Assembly (NCBI GenBank): GCA_947496355.1 | Contig: CANMCO010000001.1 | Coordinates: 62,001 to 126,000 of the forward strand | DNA length: 64,000 bases | Source of the DNA: an uncultured Aquimarina sp. | Lineage (GTDB): Bacteria > Bacteroidota > Bacteroidia > Flavobacteriales > Flavobacteriaceae | Direction: 5' to 3' | Shown: positions 16,061 to 25,801 of the stretch, in pieces | Numbering within the stretch: position 1 is the stretch's first letter | Layout of the letters: every line of letters begins with the position of its first letter | The notes under the pieces: generated by a model | Databases searched by the model: none | What the model was told of the DNA's origin: nothing | Seen by the model: the letters and a program-made list of their open reading frames with translations, nothing else | Position numbers and translations under genes: made by a program

Positions 16061-18478
16061 TTATTCATCTCGTAATGCATCTACCGGATTACTGCTGGCT
16101 GCCATAAAACTTTGCCAGGTTACAGTAAGTAGTGTGATCCCTAACGCCATAACACCTGCTAAAACAAATACCCACCAACTAAGACTTGTTTTTAAAGCAA
16201 AATTTTCTAGCCATGAGCTCATGACATACCAAGCAATAGGAATAGCAAGAACAAAAGCAATCCCGATCCACTTAAGGAAATCTATATTTAAAAGTTTAAG
16301 AATTTTAAATATACTGGCACCGTTTACCTTTCGGATTCCAATTTCTTTTTTGCGTTGTATACAGGTATATGAGGTAAGTCCAAATAGACCTAAAGCAGCA
16401 ATTAAAATAGCTAAGGCCGTAAAAATTCTAAAAGCGTTACCAAACTTGATGTCCTCATTATATTGCGCTTGAAATTTTTTATCCAGAAATATATAATCAA
16501 ATGTGCTCTGAGGAAAAAATGTGGTCCACTTAGATTCTAGTTGTCTTAACATATCTCTGTAGCCACTAGTACTTACAATATTAGGATTTAGTTTTACCAG
16601 TAAATTATCACGTCGTAAGCCATGAAGAAATATCATAGGAACAACAGGACTTTTCAATCCAAAATGATGATAGTCTTTTACCACCCCAGAAATCTTCCAC
16701 GCATTACCAAAAAACTTTATTGTTTGATTCACTGCAGCGTTTGGTTCTGTTATTCCTATTACACGAATAAACTCTTCATTAACTACTACTTCATTGCTAC
16801 TTCCTTTACTTGTGGATAAAAATGTTTTTCCGGCCAGAAACTTCATATCCATGAGTTCAAAATAATCTGGTTGAACCGTATAATTAAAATAGGGTATACG
16901 CTCATCTTCAGTACCATCTGGGTACATAAGTCCCGTAAAAGAGGGTAAATTATCATAACTATCACCAGGATATGTCTGCGCCAATGACGCTTCTAAAACA
17001 ATAGGCAATTTCTCTAACTCTGCTTCTAGTGTTTTAAACTCCTTTCTTACTATTGAATCATTTTGTTTGTTTAACACTTCTCCTTTTAATGTAACCATTG
17101 TACTAAGATCTGCACCTATTGGTTGTTCTTGTAAAAAATTGAGCTGTTTGGTCACTATTATTGCTCCTATTAACAAAACAATAGTGGCCATAAACTGAGT
17201 TATGATTAAGCCCTTTCTTAAATTCAATCCCTGAGAGGAAGTCCTTATTTTTCCTTTTAGGGCTTTGGTGGGAGAATAACTACTAAGTAATATTGCTGGG
17301 TACACACCGGCCAAAATCATCCCAAAAAGAATAACACCAAGTATGGGTAGTATACTTTTCAATGTATAAAACCCAAAGGTCAATTCTTTACCAGTAAACT
17401 GATTATAAAGTGGTAATAATAGTATTGCAAGTACAATAGCAAAGCTTATTGCAAGTAGATTTAAAATAATCGACTCTAGCAGTGATTGTAAAATAAGCTG
17501 CTTTTTTTGTGCTCCTGCGACTTTTCTTATACCAATTTCTTTGGCTCTTTCTAAAGATTTTGTTGTTGATAGATTAATATAATTTAACCAAGAAAGTATT
17601 AGAATAATGAATGCAATTGTAGTTAAGAATTTAACTCGGGTAATACTTCCGTTTGCTTCTATCTCATATGGTTTGTTGGATCGAAGATGAATTTCTTCGA
17701 CAGGCTCAATATTATGTCGTTCATCTATATCATCTTCAATGTTACTTTCTGTAATTTTTTTACGCAATGCATCAATATCTGCCTTTTGATCAACTTTTAT
17801 ATAGGTATAATAGTTTTGAAAACTCCAATTTGGTTCTTTCTCATTCTTAAATTGTCTCCAAGAATTAATACTGCTAAATGAAATAAGGTAATTGATTTTA
17901 TTATGTGTGTTCTTAGTAATATCATCCATTACTCCGGTAACTTTTAAGGGATGATCATCTCCCCAAAAGACAGAAAGTGTTTTACCTATTGGATTATCAT
18001 TACCAAAGATTTTTTCTGCAACAGATCTTGTTAAAACTATTGAATTTGGTTCTAACAAAGCAGTATTTAAATCTCCTTTTAATAATTTTTGACCAAACAT
18101 TTCAAAATAGGAAGGGTCAACCATTTTACCTTTAGATTCTTCAAAAATCTTCTCATCATAAACAATGGTTGCTTCTTCCATATGAAAAAAGCGTGTAAAG
18201 TCTAATATTTCGGGAAACTCTTTCTTAAGTTCTGGACCAGAAAGATTATACGTTTGTGCATCTCCTGGTAAAAAAGTCTCGCCTTTAAGGAAATCCATGT
18301 ACACTCGATACACCTGCTCTGATCCAGCAAATTTATCATAGCTTCGCTCATGATTAACGTATAACATAATTAAAATAAAGGAGGTAACCCCAATAGCCAG
18401 TCCAAGGATATTGATAAAAGAATAAAGCCTATGTTTTAAAAGGTATCTTACAGCTATTTTAAAATATAAAGTGTACAT
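16061..18478 (-). CDS. FtsX/MacB-type ABC permease (fifth of tandem)
   Basis: This 805-aa protein has an N-terminal membrane segment (FINILGLAIGVTSFILIMLY), two periplasmic MacB_PCD-like domains and two FtsX-like membrane units. The coupling motifs are AKEIGIRKVAGAQKKQL in the first unit and KKEIGIRKVNGASIFKIL in the second. The tail SNPVDALRDE differs from the LRTE ending of its neighbours. It is separated from the next permease by 21 nt. The sequence has diverged clearly from the other copies, so this is an old tandem duplication rather than a recent amplification. Substrate unknown. Confidence 0.92.
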   Translation of the reverse strand: MYTLYFKIAVRYLLKHRLYSFINILGLAIGVTSFILIMLYVNHERSYDKFAGSEQVYRVYMDFLKGETFLPGDAQTYNLSGPELKKEFPEILDFTRFFHMEEATIVYDEKIFEESKGKMVDPSYFEMFGQKLLKGDLNTALLEPNSIVLTRSVAEKIFGNDNPIGKTLSVFWGDDHPLKVTGVMDDITKNTHNKINYLISFSSINSWRQFKNEKEPNWSFQNYYTYIKVDQKADIDALRKKITESNIEDDIDERHNIEPVEEIHLRSNKPYEIEANGSITRVKFLTTIAFIILILSWLNYINLSTTKSLERAKEIGIRKVAGAQKKQLILQSLLESIILNLLAISFAIVLAILLLPLYNQFTGKELTFGFYTLKSILPILGVILFGMILAGVYPAILLSSYSPTKALKGKIRTSSQGLNLRKGLIITQFMATIVLLIGAIIVTKQLNFLQEQPIGADLSTMVTLKGEVLNKQNDSIVRKEFKTLEAELEKLPIVLEASLAQTYPGDSYDNLPSFTGLMYPDGTEDERIPYFNYTVQPDYFELMDMKFLAGKTFLSTSKGSSNEVVVNEEFIRVIGITEPNAAVNQTIKFFGNAWKISGVVKDYHHFGLKSPVVPMIFLHGLRRDNLLVKLNPNIVSTSGYRDMLRQLESKWTTFFPQSTFDYIFLDKKFQAQYNEDIKFGNAFRIFTALAILIAALGLFGLTSYTCIQRKKEIGIRKVNGASIFKILKLLNIDFLKWIGIAFVLAIPIAWYVMSSWLENFALKTSLSWWVFVLAGVMALGITLLTVTWQSFMAASSNPVDALRDE

Positions 18479-18499
18479 AATTATATCCTTGTTAAATAA

Positions 18500-20914
18500 T
18501 TATTCTGTTCGTAAACTCTTTATGGGATTTGATGTCGCGGCTTTAATCACCTGAAAACCAACGGTAATTAGTGCAATACATATTGCAATACCAGTTGCTG
18601 ATACAAATAACCACCAACCCATTTCTACTTTATAGGCAAAATTCTCTAGCCACTTATACCCTATATAATATGCCAACGGACTTGCAATAGCCATTGCCAG
18701 GAGTACTAGTTTCAGAAAGTCTTTTAGATGCATCGATGTAATCCCTATAATTGAAGCGCCCAGTACTCTTCTTATACCCACTTCTTTTCTGCGTTGTTCT
18801 GTTGTAAATGAAGCTAATCCAAACAAACCAATACATGCAATAAAAATTGCTATAAACATGAAGCCAAAAACGACTTTTGATGCCTGTTGCTCTGCCATAT
18901 AATTGCTATTGAAATCCTGATCCAAAAAAGAATACTCAAAAGGAACATTGGGATTAATACTTTCCCAGGTGGCAGCAATTTCGCTTATCGTGGTATTAAA
19001 ATCTCCCTCTCTAAGTGTTGCTATAAAATATGCTGGTTGATTCTCACCAAGACTAAACAAAGCATATGGTGCTATAGGTTCATGAAGGCTTTTGAAATTA
19101 AAGTCTTTTATGACTCCAATAATTTCTAATTCATGTTTTTTATCATTGCGATCATAATAAATTGTTCTGCCTACTGCAGTCGAAGATTCATATCCCAATT
19201 TTGCTATAGCCGTTTCATTTAATATTACGGATAATGAATCATTTTTATTGTTTTTTGAGAACGACCTCCCATATAACAATTCATACCCCAAAGTTTCAAT
19301 ATAATCATCGTAAACCTGTCCATATCTTGTATATACATTATCTTTTATTGTTTGCCCTTCTCCGTAGAACGAATCATCACTAATAACATGTAACCCAGGA
19401 TATGAATCTCCTCCTGATGCAGCTATGATATTTGGGTTCTTTATTAATTCTGTTTTGAAAGAATTATAGTTTTTTGCTGCTAAAGAACTTCGATACGGAA
19501 TAAGTAATTGTTGGTCCTTATTAAATCCCAAGTCTTTGCTTTTCAAAAAATCCATCTGCTGCCAAATAACTCCTGAAACCAATATTAATGCGGCCGAGAT
19601 TGTGAATTGAAAAACAACCAAACCCTTACGAATAGTTTTAGCAGAAATAGAGTTTACTAGTTTTCCCTTAAGTACTGTAATTGGTTTAAAAGATGATAAA
19701 TAAAATGCAGGGTACAATCCAGACATTAGTCCCGTAAGAAATGCTAAACCAGCAATAAAAAATAGAATTCCTGGATATTTAAATAATACTAGTTCTTTAT
19801 GAGTAATAGCATTAAAAAAGGGGAGCAACATCGCTACCAATAACAATGCTATCGATAAGGCTATAATACAAAGTAGTAATGACTCTCCCAAAAATTGAAA
19901 TACTAATGTGTTTTTTTGAGCTCCCAATACTTTTCTCATACCTACCTCCTTTGCTCTCTTTTCAGAACGTGCTGTAGATAAATTCATGAAATTGATACAG
20001 GCAATGAGTAATAAAAATGCGGCTATGGCACTAAAAATATAAATATAGGTCATACTTCCGTTAGCAGAAATCTCCCATGTTATATTCGATTTTAAGTAAA
20101 TATCTTTTAGTGGTTGAGCAAGATAACGTCTCTCGAAATTACTGGCCGCCAGTTGAGCACCGATATGTCTATTGGTAAATTCTGGAAGTTTTTTTTCGAC
20201 ACTAGCTATGCTACTGCCAGGCTTTAATTTTATGTAGGTATAAAAAAGGTTGTTACCCAAAAGCCCTTCTTGTGAATCTACCCATCCGCCAACATCATCA
20301 TTCTTCATAGAAAGTAATAAGTTAGCATTAATATGAGATTTGTTTAACTTACTTCTAAAAACTCCATCAACAGTATATTTTGTTTTCCCATATGGGATTT
20401 CTATGTCTATAACTTCATTCACAGGGTTTTTATCTCCAAATATTTTATAGGCTACTTCTTCAGACAATAGCACTGTATTGGGTTTGCTAAGGGCGGTGTT
20501 AGCATCTCCATACTTAAAATCATAGGTTAACACTTTAAAAAACAAAGAATCTACATAGTAGCCATTAGTTTCATACAATGGGGTTTTCTTATCCTGAGCA
20601 TGTAAAAGAAATTTATCTACGTTTGGAAACTTTAAAAGCCTGGTTGACTGTTCTATCTCAGGGAATTCATTTTTAAGCGTTTGTGCCATGGGGCCAGCAG
20701 TGGCTGCCAACTTCTTTCCGGCCGACTCCATTACGATTCTATATATCCTATCAGAATCCTTGTGATGCGTATCATAACTAGTTTCATCCAGCACATAAAA
20801 GGTGAGTAATAAACAAGCCGTAAGTCCTACAGACAAACCAAGAATATTGATAATAGAGAATACTTTATTCTTTACTAAATTTCTCCAGGCGATTTTTATA
20901 TAATTCCTAATCAT
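18500..20914 (-). CDS. FtsX/MacB-type ABC permease (fourth of tandem)
   Basis: This is an 804-aa permease with the same 8-segment duplicated architecture. I place the start at the ATG at 20914 (MIRNYIKIAWRNLVKNKVF), because every family member begins with this amphipathic stretch. A longer reading frame begins at 21040 but overlaps the end of the upstream permease and adds no homologous sequence. The coupling motifs are AKEVGMRKVLGAQKNTL and RKEVGIRRVLGASIIGIT, and the C terminus is SNPIKSLRTE. It begins 11 nt after the upstream permease stop, which suggests translational coupling. Substrate unknown. Confidence 0.92.
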   Translation of the reverse strand: MIRNYIKIAWRNLVKNKVFSIINILGLSVGLTACLLLTFYVLDETSYDTHHKDSDRIYRIVMESAGKKLAATAGPMAQTLKNEFPEIEQSTRLLKFPNVDKFLLHAQDKKTPLYETNGYYVDSLFFKVLTYDFKYGDANTALSKPNTVLLSEEVAYKIFGDKNPVNEVIDIEIPYGKTKYTVDGVFRSKLNKSHINANLLLSMKNDDVGGWVDSQEGLLGNNLFYTYIKLKPGSSIASVEKKLPEFTNRHIGAQLAASNFERRYLAQPLKDIYLKSNITWEISANGSMTYIYIFSAIAAFLLLIACINFMNLSTARSEKRAKEVGMRKVLGAQKNTLVFQFLGESLLLCIIALSIALLLVAMLLPFFNAITHKELVLFKYPGILFFIAGLAFLTGLMSGLYPAFYLSSFKPITVLKGKLVNSISAKTIRKGLVVFQFTISAALILVSGVIWQQMDFLKSKDLGFNKDQQLLIPYRSSLAAKNYNSFKTELIKNPNIIAASGGDSYPGLHVISDDSFYGEGQTIKDNVYTRYGQVYDDYIETLGYELLYGRSFSKNNKNDSLSVILNETAIAKLGYESSTAVGRTIYYDRNDKKHELEIIGVIKDFNFKSLHEPIAPYALFSLGENQPAYFIATLREGDFNTTISEIAATWESINPNVPFEYSFLDQDFNSNYMAEQQASKVVFGFMFIAIFIACIGLFGLASFTTEQRRKEVGIRRVLGASIIGITSMHLKDFLKLVLLAMAIASPLAYYIGYKWLENFAYKVEMGWWLFVSATGIAICIALITVGFQVIKAATSNPIKSLRTE

Positions 20915-20925
20915 AACATCATATT

Positions 20926-23340
20926 TTATTCTGTTCTCAAACTTTTTACCGGATTTTGTAATGCGGCTTTTATAGTGCCAAAACTTATTGTTGCCAAAGC
21001 AATACCCAATGCCAATACTCCGGCTGCAACAAAAAACCAAACACTTAACTCCATTCTATATGAATATTCCTCGAGCCATTGATTAGAATACCACCAAGCA
21101 ACAGGTACTATAATTACAAAAGCTATTGCCACAAGTTTGATAAAATCTTTGGCTAGCAAAACCAATATCGAAATAACGCTGGCTCCAACAATCTTACGCA
21201 CTCCTATTTCTTTGGTGCGTTTGGTTACAACAAGCAGAGAAATTGCCAGGAGACCAATACAACTTAGTATGATTGCAATGATAGCTCCACTTGTTATAAT
21301 GGTGATCATTATTCTTTCTTTCTTGAATACTCTATCTATATTTTCATCTAAAAAAGATCCCAAAAACTCTGCATTTGGCTCTATTTTAGCCCAAGTATTC
21401 TTAATGAGATCGTAGGTACTAGAAATATCAGTAGTTCCAACTTTAATGTAAGCATATCGCACTGATTTTTGATCCGTCATAAACAAAGTCATTGGCTCTA
21501 TTTCTCTGTCTAATTTCCTGAAATTATAATCTTTTACAACACCTATAATGGTATGTTTTACGCTATCAAGAACTGTAAGTTGTAGACCTATTGGATCGGT
21601 TTCTTGTAGCTCTTTGGCCATGGCTTCATTAATTACAACTGACAAGCTATCTGCGGCAAAATTTCTGTCAAAAGATCTTCCGGCGAGTAATTTGATATCA
21701 AGAGTTTTGGCATAATCATAATCTACCACCAACATATGAGTACCAACCTCGCGGTTTTTATAATCAAAGCCTAGTTGACTGGTAAAAAAACTACCATCTT
21801 TTCCTCTACCCAGATTATTATCAGAGCTTGTTATGCTTATAATTTCTGAACTTTCCTTCAACTCTTCTCTTAACAGTTTTACAACTTTGTTACCTTCTTT
21901 TTTTCCATTTAATGGTAAAGAAATGACTTGCTCTTTATTAAAACCCAAATCTTTGGTGCGCATATAATGAAGTTGACCCCAGAGGACAAAACTTCCACTC
22001 ATCAATAAAATCACGATGGCAAATTGAATGATCATTAGTGCATCCCTAACCTTATTTCGACCATTAATTTGCACTTTCCCTTTTAGCGCCTGTATAGTTC
22101 CTAATTTACTAAGTAAAAGCGCTGGATATCCTCCTGCTACAGATGTTATAATTAGAAAAATTAGTATGAAACCAACAATTGCTGAGACAGACAATGCGTT
22201 ATTAAAAGTGGCGTCAGTATCGAATAAGGATTTAAAATCATCCAACAATAAAATGCTTAAAAGGGCTCCCAAACATAGGGTTGCTAAGAATATTAAAATG
22301 CTCTCACTCCAAAATTGAAAAAACACGTTCTTCTTTGCGGCACCAAGTGTTTTACGCATACCAATTTCCTGAAGTCTTGAAGTGCTTTTGGCGATACTCA
22401 TGTTTATAAAATTAACACAAGCAATGAAGAGAAGTAATCCCGCGATACCTAAAACAATATAAGGTAACGTTCTACTTACCTCAACAGTTTCTCTTTGGAA
22501 ATTAGTAAAATAGATGTCCTTAAAAGGATGTAGTTTTAATTGCATATACTGCCCGTTTTTATCTGCAAGAGCACCATCTCGTTTAGAGTTATCTATTTCT
22601 CCCTTAAAATGTAGATTTGTAAAAGCATATGTGCTTTTTTCGAATTGATCAACAGAAATATCTTTCTGTAGTTGGAGATATACCTCGTGATTTGTATGAT
22701 CCCATCGGTCTTTCAATATTTCATAACGTGGATTACTCTTAAAATTAGCCGCAATATCAAATTCAAGACTACTATTGGCAGGGATATCTTTTAAGACGGC
22801 AGAAACGGTAAAGGGTTCTTTTTTTCCATTAAGAAGAAGGTCAACAGTTTTACCAACAGCAGCCGTGGTTCCAAAAATAACATTGGCCATTCTTTGTGTA
22901 ATCACTACAACATTGTTCTCATGAAGTAGTTGTTTATGATTTCCCTTTTCTACAGGAAAAGAAAACATTGTAAAGAAATCAGGATCTACCCAACTCATAT
23001 CAATATTGAGTTCTTTTTCCTTGTGTAGCAATAATACATTGCCACTCATATGCCTGGATATTTTATTAACTCCGGGCACTTTTTCTTTCAACCCATCTGC
23101 AAGAGGTGCTGGACTCGACGTTTGAATTTCTACCTCATCAGGTGTTTGCCATGAAGTATATACCAGGTATATTGAATCTTTATTTTCATGAAACTCATCA
23201 TAAGATAGTTCAAAAAAAGCAGCCATACTTAATAGTATTGCTATACCAAAAGCAACGGATAATCCAATAATATTGAGACTCGTTATGGCTTTATTTTTCC
23301 ATAAATTTCTCCAAGCTATTTTAATATAATTTTTAAACAT
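20926..23340 (-). CDS. FtsX/MacB-type ABC permease (third of tandem)
   Basis: This 804-aa permease starts MFKNYIKIAWRNLWKNKAIT. Its two FtsX units carry LQEIGMRKTLGAAKKNV and TKEIGVRKIVGASVISIL, with the same NPVKSLRTE ending as its upstream neighbour. Hydrophobic segments lie at about residues 20-43, 290-420 and 680-790, with two extracytoplasmic domains between them. It is 23 nt from the next permease. The equal 804-aa length of copies two, three and four fits tandem duplication. No partner-specific motif reveals the substrate. Confidence 0.92.
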   Translation of the reverse strand: MFKNYIKIAWRNLWKNKAITSLNIIGLSVAFGIAILLSMAAFFELSYDEFHENKDSIYLVYTSWQTPDEVEIQTSSPAPLADGLKEKVPGVNKISRHMSGNVLLLHKEKELNIDMSWVDPDFFTMFSFPVEKGNHKQLLHENNVVVITQRMANVIFGTTAAVGKTVDLLLNGKKEPFTVSAVLKDIPANSSLEFDIAANFKSNPRYEILKDRWDHTNHEVYLQLQKDISVDQFEKSTYAFTNLHFKGEIDNSKRDGALADKNGQYMQLKLHPFKDIYFTNFQRETVEVSRTLPYIVLGIAGLLLFIACVNFINMSIAKSTSRLQEIGMRKTLGAAKKNVFFQFWSESILIFLATLCLGALLSILLLDDFKSLFDTDATFNNALSVSAIVGFILIFLIITSVAGGYPALLLSKLGTIQALKGKVQINGRNKVRDALMIIQFAIVILLMSGSFVLWGQLHYMRTKDLGFNKEQVISLPLNGKKEGNKVVKLLREELKESSEIISITSSDNNLGRGKDGSFFTSQLGFDYKNREVGTHMLVVDYDYAKTLDIKLLAGRSFDRNFAADSLSVVINEAMAKELQETDPIGLQLTVLDSVKHTIIGVVKDYNFRKLDREIEPMTLFMTDQKSVRYAYIKVGTTDISSTYDLIKNTWAKIEPNAEFLGSFLDENIDRVFKKERIMITIITSGAIIAIILSCIGLLAISLLVVTKRTKEIGVRKIVGASVISILVLLAKDFIKLVAIAFVIIVPVAWWYSNQWLEEYSYRMELSVWFFVAAGVLALGIALATISFGTIKAALQNPVKSLRTE

Positions 23341-23363
23341 GACTATCGTTAATTATTGATGAT

Positions 23364-25778
23364 TTACTCTGTTCTCAAACTTTTTACAGGGTTCATTGAT
23401 GCAGCTCTGAAACTTTTCCAGCTTATGGTTATAAATGCAATAAACATTGTTATACAACCCGCAAGTACAAATATCCACCATTGAATCTCGATGCGATATG
23501 CAAAATCCTCTAGCCATTTATTCATGAAATAGAAGCCCAAAGGAAACGCGACGAGGAATGAAACTAGGACTAGTTTTAAGAAATCGGCAGAAAGCATTGT
23601 AATTATTTGAGGCACTGTAGAACCTAATACTTTTCTTATTCCTATTTCTTTGAAGCGCTGTTCTGCCGTAAAAGTTACTAACCCAAACAGTCCTAAACAT
23701 GCTACAAATATGGTAAGCAAAGCAAAGACTCTAAGAATTGTACCCATTTTTTGCTCTTTGAGGTATGTTTGATTATATGCTTGATCCAACAGTAAATAAT
23801 GAAAAGGTTCTGATGTCCCAAATTTATTCCATGTATTTTCGATGGTTGCAATAAGATCAGACATTTCAGAAACTTTGGCTCTTACGATTAATCCTCCATA
23901 AGGATTGTTTAACATTATTAAAGGCTCTATGGCCTGGTGTAAAGATTTAAAATGAAAGTCCTTTATCACACCTACAACAGTAAGTGTTTGTTTTCCATGA
24001 TTTGTATCTCTTATAAAAGTTTTTCCTATAGCATTGTTTCCAAAGCCTAAAACTTTTGCTGCCTTCTGATTAATAATCACATTATTTGTTTCATCTCCAA
24101 ATTCTTTAGAAAAATTTCTGCCTGACACTAATTCCATACCCATTGTTGGGATATATGCTTCATCTATATTATAGACAAACATTCTTCTTTGAAATGAATC
24201 CCCCAGAAAAATACCCGACATCTCGTTATCGGTAAGACCTGCCGGTACAAATGCCGAATTTGTAATACTTGCGATTCTTGGGTCACTCTGAATCTGATCT
24301 CTAAAAACCGTTTCATTATGCTGAAGAAGATACGTGTTTCTAAGCACCAACATCTGGTCTTTTTCATAACCAATATCCTTATTTTGGATATATAACATTT
24401 GTTGATCTACTACCAAAGTTGCTATAATGAGTCCCGCAGATATTACAAACTGAAAAACTACTAACCCACTTCTAATCCCTTTGGTATTTCCTTGACCAGA
24501 AAACTTACTTTTTAAGGCTGTAATTGGTTTAAAAGAAGACAAATAAAACGCTGGATACGCCCCTGCCAAAAATGCAATCCCAATTGTTAATCCCGAAAGT
24601 GTTATAAAAACTGATGGCTTCAGTAAATAATACAATTCCAACTCTTTACCTGATAATCTATTAAATAATGGTAATGATAACAGAAGAATAATTGAGGCCA
24701 AAATCATGGCGATCAGAGTAGATAGAAATGACTCTATCAAGAACTGATAAACTAAATGTCTTTTTCCAGAACCCATTACTTTTTTCACTCCAATTTCTTT
24801 GGCTCTTTTTGAAGCTGCGGCTGTAGATAAATTCATAAAATTAATACAGGCAATCACCAGCATAAATAGTGCGACAATACTAAAAATATAGATGTACTTT
24901 ATATCTCCGCTTTGTTCAAGTTCTGAAACAGCAGCAAAATCAGATTCTAAATGAATATCAGTTAGAGGTTGTAAAAAAAGACCTAGTTGATTCTCTTTTG
25001 TAAATTCTGTATAAGATACTCCTAGTTCTTCTTGTAACTGATCACCCATATGTTTTTGAAGTATCTCTGGTAATTTAGCCTCTAGTTGTTTGTAATCATA
25101 TCCTTTTTGTAATACCAGATAGGTATGGAAATAAGAATTTGTCCAGGAATTTGAAACGGCTATATTATCATTAGGCATCGTGGCAAACAAATCAAAATGA
25201 AAATGAGCGTTTTTGGGAACCTCATCTATTACAGCTGTTACTGTATAAGATTCATTTTTGTCATTAAACACAATCCTCTTTCCTATAGCTGTATCTATAT
25301 TTCCAAAGTATCGCACGGCTGTTTTTTTTGTAATCACAAGCGAATTAGGCTGATCAAGAGGTGAAACAGAATTACCCTTTATCACAGGCAACGTGAAAAC
25401 ATCAAAAAAATTAGGATCTACATAGGCAAGTGTGTTATTTCTGTATGTTGTATTACTATAGGATACTTTTTGCATTCCTACTTGTCTAATACGAGTAGAT
25501 TGTACTACTTCTGGGAATTCATTTTCTAATGTTTTTCCCACCGGTGGCATTACAACTGCTTCCCTTATTTCTTCACCATTTATTTTTGCTTTAAATACTA
25601 CTCTTACAATTTCGTCTGCTTTTTCATTAAATCTATCATAACTGAGTTCATCTGTTACATACAAAGTCATCAACAAACATGAGGCTATTCCTAGACCAAG
25701 ACCTGTAATATTAATTGCAAACAGACTCTTATGTTTCATAAGGGTTCTCCAAGCTATTTTTATATAATTTTTAAACAT
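23364..25778 (-). CDS. FtsX/MacB-type ABC permease (second of tandem)
   Basis: This 804-aa permease has the standard N-terminal segment (INITGLGLGIASCLLMTLYV), MacB_PCD-like periplasmic domain, and FtsX units with AKEIGVKKVMGSGKRHLV and FKEIGIRKVLGSTVPQII. The first motif has Lys in place of the usual Arg (VKK for IRK). It ends MNPVKSLRTE. Spacing to both neighbours is 23 nt. Together with the TolC and HlyD genes upstream it fits a tripartite exporter, where the permease supplies the inner-membrane mechanotransmission part. Substrate unknown. Confidence 0.92.
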   Translation of the reverse strand: MFKNYIKIAWRTLMKHKSLFAINITGLGLGIASCLLMTLYVTDELSYDRFNEKADEIVRVVFKAKINGEEIREAVVMPPVGKTLENEFPEVVQSTRIRQVGMQKVSYSNTTYRNNTLAYVDPNFFDVFTLPVIKGNSVSPLDQPNSLVITKKTAVRYFGNIDTAIGKRIVFNDKNESYTVTAVIDEVPKNAHFHFDLFATMPNDNIAVSNSWTNSYFHTYLVLQKGYDYKQLEAKLPEILQKHMGDQLQEELGVSYTEFTKENQLGLFLQPLTDIHLESDFAAVSELEQSGDIKYIYIFSIVALFMLVIACINFMNLSTAAASKRAKEIGVKKVMGSGKRHLVYQFLIESFLSTLIAMILASIILLLSLPLFNRLSGKELELYYLLKPSVFITLSGLTIGIAFLAGAYPAFYLSSFKPITALKSKFSGQGNTKGIRSGLVVFQFVISAGLIIATLVVDQQMLYIQNKDIGYEKDQMLVLRNTYLLQHNETVFRDQIQSDPRIASITNSAFVPAGLTDNEMSGIFLGDSFQRRMFVYNIDEAYIPTMGMELVSGRNFSKEFGDETNNVIINQKAAKVLGFGNNAIGKTFIRDTNHGKQTLTVVGVIKDFHFKSLHQAIEPLIMLNNPYGGLIVRAKVSEMSDLIATIENTWNKFGTSEPFHYLLLDQAYNQTYLKEQKMGTILRVFALLTIFVACLGLFGLVTFTAEQRFKEIGIRKVLGSTVPQIITMLSADFLKLVLVSFLVAFPLGFYFMNKWLEDFAYRIEIQWWIFVLAGCITMFIAFITISWKSFRAASMNPVKSLRTE

Positions 25779-25801
25779 GACTATTGTTCATTAAAGATGA
25801 T

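Noticed and set aside
20915..21040. N-terminal extension of the fourth permease frame
   Set aside because: It overlaps the end of the upstream permease gene in another frame and adds no membrane or family sequence; the ATG at 20914 matches the start of the other five permeases.
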